From an uncultured Bacteroidales bacterium (GTDB taxonomy: Bacteria > Bacteroidota > Bacteroidia > Bacteroidales > Paludibacteraceae), in NCBI GenBank assembly GCA_946619625.1, contig CAMOMF010000194.1, forward strand, positions 1 through 5,870: a stretch of DNA of 5,870 nt. The letters run 5' to 3'. The position numbers and the translations under genes were made by a program. A model generated the notes under the pieces. The model was not told the origin of the DNA, searched no databases, and worked only from the letters and a program-made list of their open reading frames with translations. How positions within the stretch are numbered: the stretch's first letter is position 1; each line of letters opens with the position of its first letter. Of the stretch, positions 1 through 5,855 are shown piece after piece.

Positions 1-1
1 A

Positions 2-1162
2 GAAAGCATTCAACCCGAGGATATTCATTTCTCTACCGACCCCGACGCCCTCTGCCTCATTAACTACACTTCCGGCAGTATGGGCAGCCCCAAGGGGGTA
101 ATGCTCAATGCGCGCTCACTCTCCAACAATATCGAGACGGGTATGGACTTCCTCCCCGCACCAGAGGGGGCAACGGTTGTGTCTATCCTGCCCATGGCAC
201 ACATGTTCGGACAGATTTGCGAGTTCCTCTACCCGCTCTGCTCCGGCTGTCATATCTATTTCCTCGCCAAGACACCTACGCCTACCATCCTCCTCAAGGC
301 ACTGCAGGAAATCCAGCCATACGAGGTCGTCATGGTACCCCTCGTCATCGAGAAAATATACAAGAAAAACATTGCCACACGAATCTCCACCGGCGCTATC
401 CGCTTCTTCTGGAAGACACCTATTATCGGTGATATCATACACAAGAAACTTAAGGAAACACTCAAGAAATCTTTCGGAGGCAACATACAGTATTTCCTTT
501 TGGGAGGCGCGGCTCTCAACCCCGAGGTCGAGGACTGTCTCATGGACATCCATTTCCCCCTCACCGTCGGATATGGTATGACGGAGTGCGGACCCCTCAT
601 CGGCGGAAACCACCCCTCCAAGTTCAAGGCGCGCTCTTGCGGCAGACCCGTACTCAATACCGAGGTCAAGATAGACGCACCCAACGCCGAGGGGGTAGGC
701 GAGATACTCGTCAAGGGAGAGAATGTCATGCTCGGATATTACAAGAACGAGGAGGCTACGCGCGCCGCTTTCACCGAAGACGGGTGGATGCGCACGGGCG
801 ACCTCGGCTATCTTGACAAGCACCGCAATATCTTCCTCAAGGGACGCAACAAAACCATGATTCTCGGCTCGTCCGGACAGAATATCTACCCCGAAGAAAT
901 CGAAGACAAACTCAACAACCTCGAGGGAGTCAGCGAGTCGATTGTGGTTGAACGCGAAGGCAAACTGGTTGGTCTCGTCTTCCCCGACGAGCAAACAACC
1001 AAGGGCTGGGGACTCGAGGACATTGAAAAACTCATGAAGGAGAACCTGCAGAAACTCAACAAACTGATTCCCGGCTACTCCCAGGTCAGTCAAATCGAAA
1101 TCAAGGAAGAACCTTTTGAGAAAACGCCCAAAAAATCCATCAAGCGCTTCCTCTACAAGTAA
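2..1162 (+). CDS. Long-chain acyl-CoA synthetase (AMP-forming), 5' end missing
   Basis: The frame is open from the window edge, so this is the last 386 residues of a longer protein; the ATG at 80 lies inside the ATP-binding loop and is not the start. The family activates fatty acids with ATP to an acyl-adenylate and then to acyl-CoA, in the cytoplasm or at the inner membrane. Motifs, numbered in the visible fragment: P-loop YTSGSMGSPKGVM (22-34), PMAHMFG (64-70), YGMTECGPL (191-199), WMRTGDLGYLD with the ribose-binding Asp near 267, KGRNKTMILGSSGQNIYPEEIE split across the hinge (280-301), and a C-terminal TPKKSIKR (375-382). Full-length relatives run about 550-600 residues, so roughly 165-200 are missing. 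In the C-terminal motif the position usually held by the catalytic lysine appears to be Ser, with lysines just before it. The coding strand is C-rich. The gene converges on the CWC gene, 133 bp away. The synthetase family is certain; fatty acid chain length is inferred. Confidence 0.93.
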   Translation, partial: ESIQPEDIHFSTDPDALCLINYTSGSMGSPKGVMLNARSLSNNIETGMDFLPAPEGATVVSILPMAHMFGQICEFLYPLCSGCHIYFLAKTPTPTILLKALQEIQPYEVVMVPLVIEKIYKKNIATRISTGAIRFFWKTPIIGDIIHKKLKETLKKSFGGNIQYFLLGGAALNPEVEDCLMDIHFPLTVGYGMTECGPLIGGNHPSKFKARSCGRPVLNTEVKIDAPNAEGVGEILVKGENVMLGYYKNEEATRAAFTEDGWMRTGDLGYLDKHRNIFLKGRNKTMILGSSGQNIYPEEIEDKLNNLEGVSESIVVEREGKLVGLVFPDEQTTKGWGLEDIEKLMKENLQKLNKLIPGYSQVSQIEIKEEPFEKTPKKSIKRFLYK

Positions 1163-1215
1163 TCCCCCTGCGCTTTGCTGAAACCGACTTGAAAGAGTAC
1201 ATTTCATTTCTGTGC

Positions 1216-1240
1216 TCCGCCTGCTTGTTCGGCAGACGGA
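1216..1240 (-). terminator. Possible hairpin terminator in the convergent gap
   Basis: In the 133-bp gap between the two convergent genes, TCCGCCTGC (1216-1224) and GCAGACGGA (1232-1240) form a 9-bp stem with a 7-nt loop. Read as minus-strand RNA all nine pairs form, one of them G-U; read as plus-strand RNA there is one C-A mismatch. This suits an end for the minus-strand operon, about 56 bases past the CWC stop. No U-tract follows on either strand, so it is not a classic intrinsic terminator. I see nothing else in the gap. Confidence 0.3.
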
Positions 1241-1295
1241 CTCTTGGCAATCTGCTACGCTGTTGTCTGTAACTCCTGCACTAATCCACAGGGCG

Positions 1296-1463
1296 CTACA
1301 CCCCTAACTCTCTAAGGCACTCTGCGCAAAGGCAGTCCTTATAGTGTGTGCGCAGGTATATTCGTGTCTCTGCACTCAGGGGTATTCCTGTGCACTGGCA
1401 CAACTCCGGCGTTCCGTGTTTGCACTCAAACGCCTTTCCGCACCGGGGACATCTCTTCTCCAT
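1296..1463 (-). CDS. Small cysteine-rich CWC-family protein (putative zinc-binding)
   Basis: This 55-residue ORF begins MEKRCPRCGKAFECK and ends DCLCAECLRELGV. It has eight cysteines: C5, C8, C14, C22, C24, C44, C46 and C49. Their spacing (CPxCGKxFEC, then CxC followed by G-I-P-L-S, then YKDCLCxxCL) matches the cysteine-rich CWC family (Pfam Cysteine-rich_CWC, from memory), here with CQC in place of CWC. The cysteines could bind two zinc ions; no function is established for the family. The ATG shares its A with the TAA of the upstream membrane-protein gene (TAATG), and AAAAGGTG lies 4 bases before the start, so translation is probably coupled. It is the last gene of the minus-strand unit. The identification rests on the cysteine pattern and conserved flanking residues; the function is unknown. 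Confidence 0.88.
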   Translation of the reverse strand: MEKRCPRCGKAFECKHGTPELCQCTGIPLSAETRIYLRTHYKDCLCAECLRELGV

Positions 1464-2182
1464 TATTCACCTTTTGCCTGTTTATATCTTTCTATCAGTT
1501 TGTCATGCCTTAACAGCCCGTACACTGCCACTATCAGCGCACCCGTTAAGTCCAATATCAGGTCGTGCAGAGTGTCTCCTAATGCCTCATGTCCGCACAA
1601 AGGTTGGTCTTCTGCTGTTATCAGCGAGCCGGTCGTGGTCGCCATAAACTGTTGCGTGTTCGTGCCCATCAGGCTGTCGTACGTGTACTCTATTATCTCC
1701 CACAGAGCCCCCAGACCCAGTGAGAACATCACCAGAAACAGACACAAGAACCATTTGTTGAAGTAGATATACTTGTCGTTGTCCGCCATGATGACATGAA
1801 TCAGCCACAGGGCAATCATGGACAGCATGAAACCCGACTCGGCGTGAAGCAGTTTGTCCCACCATGGGAACCTGCCATACAGGTCCATGCCGTCTCCTAA
1901 TATCAGGGAGGAGAAACAGAACAGCACGATTACGATTGACAACACCCAGGGCACCTCAATCTCGAACCGCCTTTTCAGCATTCTGGGCACAAGCATAATC
2001 AGCAGCATGCCGACATATTGCAACGCCCGGAACGAAATCTCATCCCATTGTTTGCCTTGCACAACCAGTGTCACCACATTGGCAATCGCCATGGCTGCAA
2101 TCAGCCAGAAAAACACGCTGTTTGCCCGGTGCAATCCTTGTTGTCTCATTACCCGCTTGCCGTCTTTATTTTTCCCATCCAT
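1463..2182 (-). CDS. YjdF/DUF2238-type integral membrane protein
   Basis: This 239-residue protein has about six hydrophobic segments (22-41, 52-66, 78-96, 113-132, 143-160, 205-223) and no signal peptide, so it is a polytopic inner-membrane protein. Conserved-looking polar motifs sit at or near the membrane: WWDKLLHAESG (107-117), GALWEIIEY (158-166) and DTLHDLILDLTGA (203-215). This set of D-K-x2-H, W-E-x2-E and D-x2-x-D-x2-GA resembles the YjdF family (DUF2238), and more loosely VanZ-like proteins, as I remember them. The biochemical role is unknown; the buried acidic and His residues hint at ion, lipid or substrate handling, which is inference. The ATG at 2182 has no clear Shine-Dalgarno sequence, and Met12 is an alternative start. 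It lies 50 bp behind the pectate lyase with no promoter match in the gap, so it is probably co-transcribed, and it overlaps the next gene by one base. Confidence 0.8.
   Translation of the reverse strand: MDGKNKDGKRVMRQQGLHRANSVFFWLIAAMAIANVVTLVVQGKQWDEISFRALQYVGMLLIMLVPRMLKRRFEIEVPWVLSIVIVLFCFSSLILGDGMDLYGRFPWWDKLLHAESGFMLSMIALWLIHVIMADNDKYIYFNKWFLCLFLVMFSLGLGALWEIIEYTYDSLMGTNTQQFMATTTGSLITAEDQPLCGHEALGDTLHDLILDLTGALIVAVYGLLRHDKLIERYKQAKGE
1468..1475 (-). promoter_or_regulatory. Ribosome binding site of the CWC gene
   Basis: AAAAGGTG on the minus strand lies 4 bases before the ATG at 1463 and sits inside the last codons of the upstream gene. The larger genes in this window lack such a purine-rich site, so this one supports the overlapped start and translational coupling. 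Confidence 0.55.
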
Positions 2183-2232
2183 GATAAATAAAATTTGTTA
2201 TGGCGATATCCTGTTATCCCATTATTCCGACA

Positions 2233-4458
2233 TTACCTTACAACGAACTTCTCCGAAGCAGAGAACCCGCCCGCGGCAATGCGCACTACGTACATTCCGC
2301 TCATGCCCGACACACTCACCGGCTGGTAGTAGTCCACGCCCGAGGTGAGGTGTGTGAGTGAAACACGTTGTACCATCTGTCCGTTCAGGTCGTAAATGAC
2401 TATTTCTGCCGTTGCGTCAGCGGGCACCGAGAACTTGATGATACGCTCCCACGCGTTATTGCCTGACAGCACCTGCACTCCGCCATTGCTCTCCGGCGCT
2501 ACAATCTGCTGCACACCCGATGGGAGAGAGTCTTCTTGGTACAGTTCGTACGGACCCAAGTCGGGGGCAGCGCCATATACCGGCTTTTGCAGGAAGGGAT
2601 AGTCTGCCTCTAATTGCGCCAAGTTCGGCGTGATGCTCGATGGTACAACACCGCCTGCGTCAATCAGGTTCGAGCCGGGTAACAGCCGCCCGAAACGTGA
2701 GGGCATGGAGCCGTCACCTCTGCGCGGAGCCAGTGCGTCCGCCTCTGACAGCGATACATAGTCCGACCGTGAGAAAGAAGTTACAAGGTTGTTCGTCCAT
2801 GCCAGTTTCGAGTGTGCGGTTCCCAATGCGTTATAGTTGTCCGTACCAACCGAGATCTCCTGCCGACCAAAGCATACGTTATTGTAATAATACGTGTTTG
2901 CCTGTGAACCACCGGACTCGAACATGTAGTCGTACGAGTTGTCAAACGCCAGACAGCCAATCAGCACATGACCGCCTTTATGGCTGTTGCAGTCAAAACC
3001 CTTCACTGAACTCGAAATGTCGCACCCAAAAGCAATACAACGGTACGCATAGTGTATGCCCTTGCTGCTGCCGCCTGTGCCGTTGCCGCCCAGTTTGATA
3101 CCATTGCCATTGCCCGAAAAACTGGCTGAACCGTCAAAATACTGGTGCACCCACTGGTGGTCCGACGCATTGCCCGACTCCCATGCCCAGCACTCTGCGA
3201 GCACTACGTCGTAGTCCGTCTCGTACAGGTCCCATGCGTCATCCGAGTTGCGCCATGCTCGGCAACGGATAAACCTGTTACCGATACCATTATGCATCTT
3301 GCAGGCAAAGCCGTCCGCGTCCGAACCGTAGTTGGAGTCGTAGTCGCAGTTGTGGTGTGAGTCACAATCGACAATATCATTATATGCGCAGTGCGAGCCG
3401 TCGTTGCTGCTCACGCCAAAACCTGCGTCCGAGAAATTATGTCCGAAGCCCAATTGTATGCCCGTATCCAGGTTGTACGAGAACTCGCAGCGCTCTATCA
3501 GGTTGTGCGAGCCTTCCAGTTTGATACCGTTGTCCGCTGCGTGCATAATATGCAAACCGAACAGAATCCAGTAATCGCCCGTAATCAGCATGCCTCGGTC
3601 ACCCACATTGGCTTTGTTGCGGTTGCAGTCCAGCAATTGCTGCTCAAAGTCGAAGATAGGTGCTTCGTTCTCGTAGGCGGAAATGACAATCGGAGCCGTC
3701 GCAGTGCCCGATTGCGTCATGCGCACCGTCAGTTTGCCGTCTGTTCCCCGCGCGGAAATCATGTAGCGCCCGCCTCGGCAATATATCACATCGCCCGCTT
3801 GTGCCACTGACACCGCTTTGCCGATGTTGTACCACGGGTTCTCAAACGAGCCGTCGCCGGTTGCGTCGTCACCCGCAGGCGATATATAGTAGGTCGCATG
3901 CGTAGCGGTGAACGTCGGTCTTGTGAAGTCGGGGTCAGGCTCTCCCGGAACAACCGTCCCCGGATGACCTGCTGCAGGACGTTTCAGGGTCACGTCATCT
4001 ACAAACACATTGCTCGTCAAGCCTTTGATTCGTACCCGCACCGCCAGTGCCGAGTCGGTGGGCAGTGCATGCGAGTAACCGGAAAAAGAACTCGATGACG
4101 ATGCAATCCGCAGGGTGTCCACCACTTGCCACCCGCCGTTGTTCACTTGGTAGGCAACTTCCACTTGCTTCGAACTGCCGCCTGAGCGGTACTTGAACTC
4201 TATCGTTGCGATACTGTCCATCACCGGCGTAATCATATAGGCGCCGTTTACATTGAATTTGATGGATACTACGTTGTTGCTGCTGTTTCGCTGTGCGCCG
4301 TCGCCAAAGGTCCATGTGCCCGAAGGAAGAACCACGTCTGTCTGTGTTGACCACGAGCCTGTCGTCAAACTATTAAAATCTTCTGTCAAGTCAGCGTAAG
4401 CCATGCCAATGCACCACCCCGCCATCATTAGTGCGAGAAACCGTTTCATATTGTTCAT
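2233..4458 (-). CDS. Secreted pectate lyase, polysaccharide lyase family 9, with T9SS sorting domain
   Basis: This 741-residue exported protein should cleave pectic homogalacturonan by calcium-dependent beta-elimination. Order of parts: signal peptide 1-22 (cleavage after MAYA); an N-terminal beta-rich jellyroll-like domain of about 23-160, starting EDFNSL and ending FVDDVTL, perhaps carbohydrate binding; a linker; a right-handed parallel beta-helix of about 187-640; and a C-terminal T9SS type A sorting domain of about 672-741 (IVIYDLNGQMVQ, SGMYVVRI, EKFVVR). The PL9 core is clear: DSHHN (366-370), DADGFACK (380-387), NSDDAWDLYE (404-413) and GNGIKLGG (451-458). D382, D406, D407 and D410 keep the spacing of the calcium ligands of Dickeya Pel9A (Asp209, 233, 234 and 237, from memory), and K455 fits its catalytic lysine. 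Activity is therefore likely. The product would cross the outer membrane by T9SS and be released or surface-anchored. Met4 is an alternative start. It is the first gene of a three-gene unit with its own promoter near 4540. Confidence 0.93.
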   Translation of the reverse strand: MNNMKRFLALMMAGWCIGMAYADLTEDFNSLTTGSWSTQTDVVLPSGTWTFGDGAQRNSSNNVVSIKFNVNGAYMITPVMDSIATIEFKYRSGGSSKQVEVAYQVNNGGWQVVDTLRIASSSSSFSGYSHALPTDSALAVRVRIKGLTSNVFVDDVTLKRPAAGHPGTVVPGEPDPDFTRPTFTATHATYYISPAGDDATGDGSFENPWYNIGKAVSVAQAGDVIYCRGGRYMISARGTDGKLTVRMTQSGTATAPIVISAYENEAPIFDFEQQLLDCNRNKANVGDRGMLITGDYWILFGLHIMHAADNGIKLEGSHNLIERCEFSYNLDTGIQLGFGHNFSDAGFGVSSNDGSHCAYNDIVDCDSHHNCDYDSNYGSDADGFACKMHNGIGNRFIRCRAWRNSDDAWDLYETDYDVVLAECWAWESGNASDHQWVHQYFDGSASFSGNGNGIKLGGNGTGGSSKGIHYAYRCIAFGCDISSSVKGFDCNSHKGGHVLIGCLAFDNSYDYMFESGGSQANTYYYNNVCFGRQEISVGTDNYNALGTAHSKLAWTNNLVTSFSRSDYVSLSEADALAPRRGDGSMPSRFGRLLPGSNLIDAGGVVPSSITPNLAQLEADYPFLQKPVYGAAPDLGPYELYQEDSLPSGVQQIVAPESNGGVQVLSGNNAWERIIKFSVPADATAEIVIYDLNGQMVQRVSLTHLTSGVDYYQPVSVSGMSGMYVVRIAAGGFSASEKFVVR

Positions 4459-4525
4459 TTCTTTTCTTATTGCTATTCTGTTCTATTTCTAATTGTTGTT
4501 TCTATCGTTCGATTATTTTTGGCTG

Positions 4526-4556
4526 CAAAGTTACTGCTTTTTTCTTACATATGCAA
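4526..4556 (-). promoter_or_regulatory. Leftward Bacteroidota promoter for the pectate lyase operon
   Basis: On the minus strand a TTG (4556-4554) is followed after 20 bases by TAACTTTG (4533-4526), matching the Bacteroidota housekeeping promoter (-33 TTG, -7 TAnnTTTG). The start of transcription would fall near 4520, giving a leader of about 60 bases that is A-rich before the ATG at 4458. The element is almost identical to the rightward promoter at 4727-4757. Confidence 0.75.
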
Positions 4557-4618
4557 GTGTTTTGGCAAAAAAATGGTGTTCTTCACCTCTTTTTTGCAAC
4601 GCATAGCCGTGTTTTTGA

Positions 4619-4674
4619 GGTTATAGAAGACTCTTTTGAACAATGCTTAGTGCGCCTCTTATCGCTTCATAACC
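4619..4674. repeat. Imperfect inverted repeat between the divergent promoters
   Basis: GGTTATAGAAG (4619-4629) and CTTCATAACC (4665-4674) are inverted copies that differ by one bulged A, with 35 bases between them. Just inside and outside the arms lie GACTC (4629-4633) and GAGTC. The position between the two promoters would suit a regulator site, but the pairing could be chance in AT-rich DNA. Confidence 0.35.
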
Positions 4675-4726
4675 TTTTGAGTCTCCTAAAAAAGCGCCCA
4701 TTTTAACGAAAAAAAGCACCTAACTC

Positions 4727-4757
4727 TTGCATATTTCAAAAAAAAGCAGTAACTTTG
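4727..4757 (+). promoter_or_regulatory. Rightward Bacteroidota promoter for the TPR/retropepsin-like gene
   Basis: TTG (4727-4729), a 20-base spacer with an A-tract, then TAACTTTG (4750-4757) give a good match to the Bacteroidota promoter. Transcription should begin near 4763, leaving a leader of about 40 bases before the ATG at 4802. Spacing, A-tract, flanking GCAG and the trailing CA are the same as in the leftward promoter at 4556-4526. Confidence 0.78.
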
Positions 4758-4789
4758 CACACGAAAAAGTGAAGACGTAATAGTGCAAA
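4754..4789. promoter_or_regulatory. Possible operator: inverted repeat over the -7 box
   Basis: TTTGCAC (4754-4760) and GTGCAAA (4783-4789) are perfect 7-bp inverted copies separated by 22 bases. The left half overlaps the end of the -7 element and would lie upstream of the expected transcription start, so it would act as DNA rather than as an RNA hairpin. The leftward promoter has the TTTGCA half but no downstream partner. Confidence 0.25.
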
Positions 4790-4801
4790 AGTAGCGTTGC
4801 A

Positions 4802-5743
4802 ATGGATAAAGGTAAGATAGTCATATTGTTAATGATGTGCTTGTTGATGGCAGCCGGAATGGGACATGCCGCCTCAAGCCTGGTTGATGCCAAGAGGACG
4901 GCAGGAATCGAGAAGAAACTCAAACGAAATCCCGGGGACATGTCACTGAGGTGTGAATACGTGGGGGCGCTGCTGTCGCAGGGCGATACTGCCCGTGCAG
5001 AGGAGGTGCTGGACTATGGTATGCGTCTTGGCGAAGCGGGATGCCTGTATATCCACCGTGCTCGAATAGCCATGGACCGCAAGCGTCTGACCCAAGCGGC
5101 GGCGTGCTGTGCCTCGGCTGTAGGGACGGGTCTGCTGCCCGATGAGGAGCCGCTGATACTGCTGGTTGATAGTATGACGCGCGGTGGAGTGGCTGCGCGT
5201 TTGGACAAAGATGGCAAGGCGAACAAATCAGACTATTATGCGCTGAAAGGTCTTGGTCAGATACGTCTGCATGACGGCGATACGTTGGCGGCACTGCAAT
5301 GCTACCAAGAGGCGTACAGACGGGGTGACACGTTGTTAGTGGGGCTGATTGACAGCCTCAAGGGGGCGGAAAGTGTACAGAGTGACAGTGTAGTGGCGCG
5401 CATAGAGTTTACCCGTACCTACAAGAAGATGGAGGTGACGTGCAAGTTAAACGGGCTGAAAATCAAGGCAGAGGTGGATACAGCAGCAACTGAGAGCAGT
5501 ATATCCGGCGTGGAGACGCAGTTTATCCTGAAAAATGAGTACGTGTCCAAAGGGGATATTGTGGATAACTCGGTGTTGATTGTCAGGGAGTTGGATTTTG
5601 GTGAAGGGATGTTGCTAAGGGATGTGCGTCTGCACCACAAGCGCAATCAGGAGAGTCCGGTGGTTCTGTGCTTGGCAGACTTGCGGCGACTTGGGAATGT
5701 GGTGATAAACGAGCGTGAGAAGGTGTTGGAAGTAAGGAGGTAG
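4802..5743 (+). CDS. Exported TPR protein with degenerate retropepsin-like aspartic protease domain
   Basis: This 313-residue protein has a signal peptide of about 1-23 (hydrophobic core ILLMMCLLMAAG, cleavage after GHA; no lipobox), so it should be periplasmic. Residues 33-187 form TPR-like helical pairs, e.g. around 47-75, 82-107 and 145-173 (LGQIRLHDGDTLAALQCYQEA), a protein-interaction scaffold. Residues 208-313 resemble the retropepsin-like clan AA domains of Bacteroidales proteins: VTCKLNGLKIKAEVDTAAT, ISGVETQFILKNEYVSKGDI, then LDFGEGMLLRDVRL, VVLCLADLRRLG and INEREKVLEV. The catalytic DTGA or DTGS is DTAA here (Asp226 kept, Gly changed to Ala). The usual flap region after GDI seems shortened by about 15-20 residues, and the LLLG before the last helix reads VVLC. 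It may be inactive or act only in binding. The coding strand is G-rich. The domain call is from remembered family patterns; the role is unknown. Confidence 0.8.
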   Translation: MDKGKIVILLMMCLLMAAGMGHAASSLVDAKRTAGIEKKLKRNPGDMSLRCEYVGALLSQGDTARAEEVLDYGMRLGEAGCLYIHRARIAMDRKRLTQAAACCASAVGTGLLPDEEPLILLVDSMTRGGVAARLDKDGKANKSDYYALKGLGQIRLHDGDTLAALQCYQEAYRRGDTLLVGLIDSLKGAESVQSDSVVARIEFTRTYKKMEVTCKLNGLKIKAEVDTAATESSISGVETQFILKNEYVSKGDIVDNSVLIVRELDFGEGMLLRDVRLHHKRNQESPVVLCLADLRRLGNVVINEREKVLEVRR

Positions 5744-5744
5744 T

Positions 5745-5843
5745 TCGCTAATAACATAGTAATATCCTAATAATAACATAATAATAACATAATAATATCA
5801 TAATAATATCATAATAATAACATAATAATGTCATAATAAAGTA
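5745..5843. repeat. 11-bp tandem repeat array, consensus ATAATAATAWC
   Basis: Starting one base after the stop of the TPR gene, a C recurs at exactly 11-bp steps (5755, 5766, 5777, 5788, 5799, 5810, 5821, 5832). Seven clear units run from 5756 to 5832: one ATAGTAATATC, one CTAATAATAAC, two ATAATAATAAC and two ATAATAATATC, plus one ATAATAATGTC. A degenerate unit lies at each edge. The array has stop codons in all plus-strand frames, so it is not coding. It ends about 13 bases before the next probable start codon, so it fills the whole leader of that gene. Confidence 0.93.
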
Positions 5844-5855
5844 AGCGTGAAGTCT

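Larger units (their letters stand above)
4459..4801. other. Divergent AT-rich regulatory region
   Basis: This 343-bp gap separates the leftward pectate lyase operon from the rightward TPR/protease-like gene. It holds two outward-facing promoters, an imperfect inverted repeat between them and a short inverted repeat over the rightward -7 box. It is rich in A and T tracts. I find no credible gene in it on either strand: the only longer open frame begins antisense inside the lyase gene and has no family resemblance. Confidence 0.8.

Noticed and set aside
116..1207. Long open frame (363 codons) antisense to the acyl-CoA synthetase
   Set aside because: It lies wholly opposite a gene with clear adenylation motifs; its length follows from that gene's codon use, and its translation shows no recognisable domain.
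1282..1290. TAATCCACA, one mismatch from a DnaA box
   Set aside because: A single near-match, not clustered and far from the skew switch, is expected by chance.
1344..1766. Plus-strand open frames across 1344-1766 and 1348-1647
   Set aside because: They lie opposite the CWC and YjdF-like genes, whose minus-strand translations show family motifs; the plus-strand products look random.
1854..2348. Plus-strand open frame of 164 codons
   Set aside because: It spans the ends of two well-supported minus-strand genes and the gap between them, with no motif of its own.
4431..4706. Plus-strand open frame in the divergent region, with a hydrophobic N-terminus
   Set aside because: It starts antisense within the pectate lyase signal peptide and runs through both promoter-like DNA and T-rich tracts; the Phe/Leu/Cys content reflects base composition.
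4735..4801. Lipoprotein signal considered for the TPR/retropepsin-like protein and the pectate lyase
   Set aside because: Both leaders contain a Cys (C13 and C16), but neither has a lipobox before it; ordinary signal peptidase I sites fit better.
4594..4802. 9-bp inverted pair TTGCAACGC (4594-4602) and GCGTTGCAA (4794-4802)
   Set aside because: The arms are almost 200 bases apart and a pair of this length is not unlikely by chance in this region.
5745..5843. Tandem array considered as a CRISPR
   Set aside because: The 11-bp units are contiguous with no spacers, and no cas gene is in the window.
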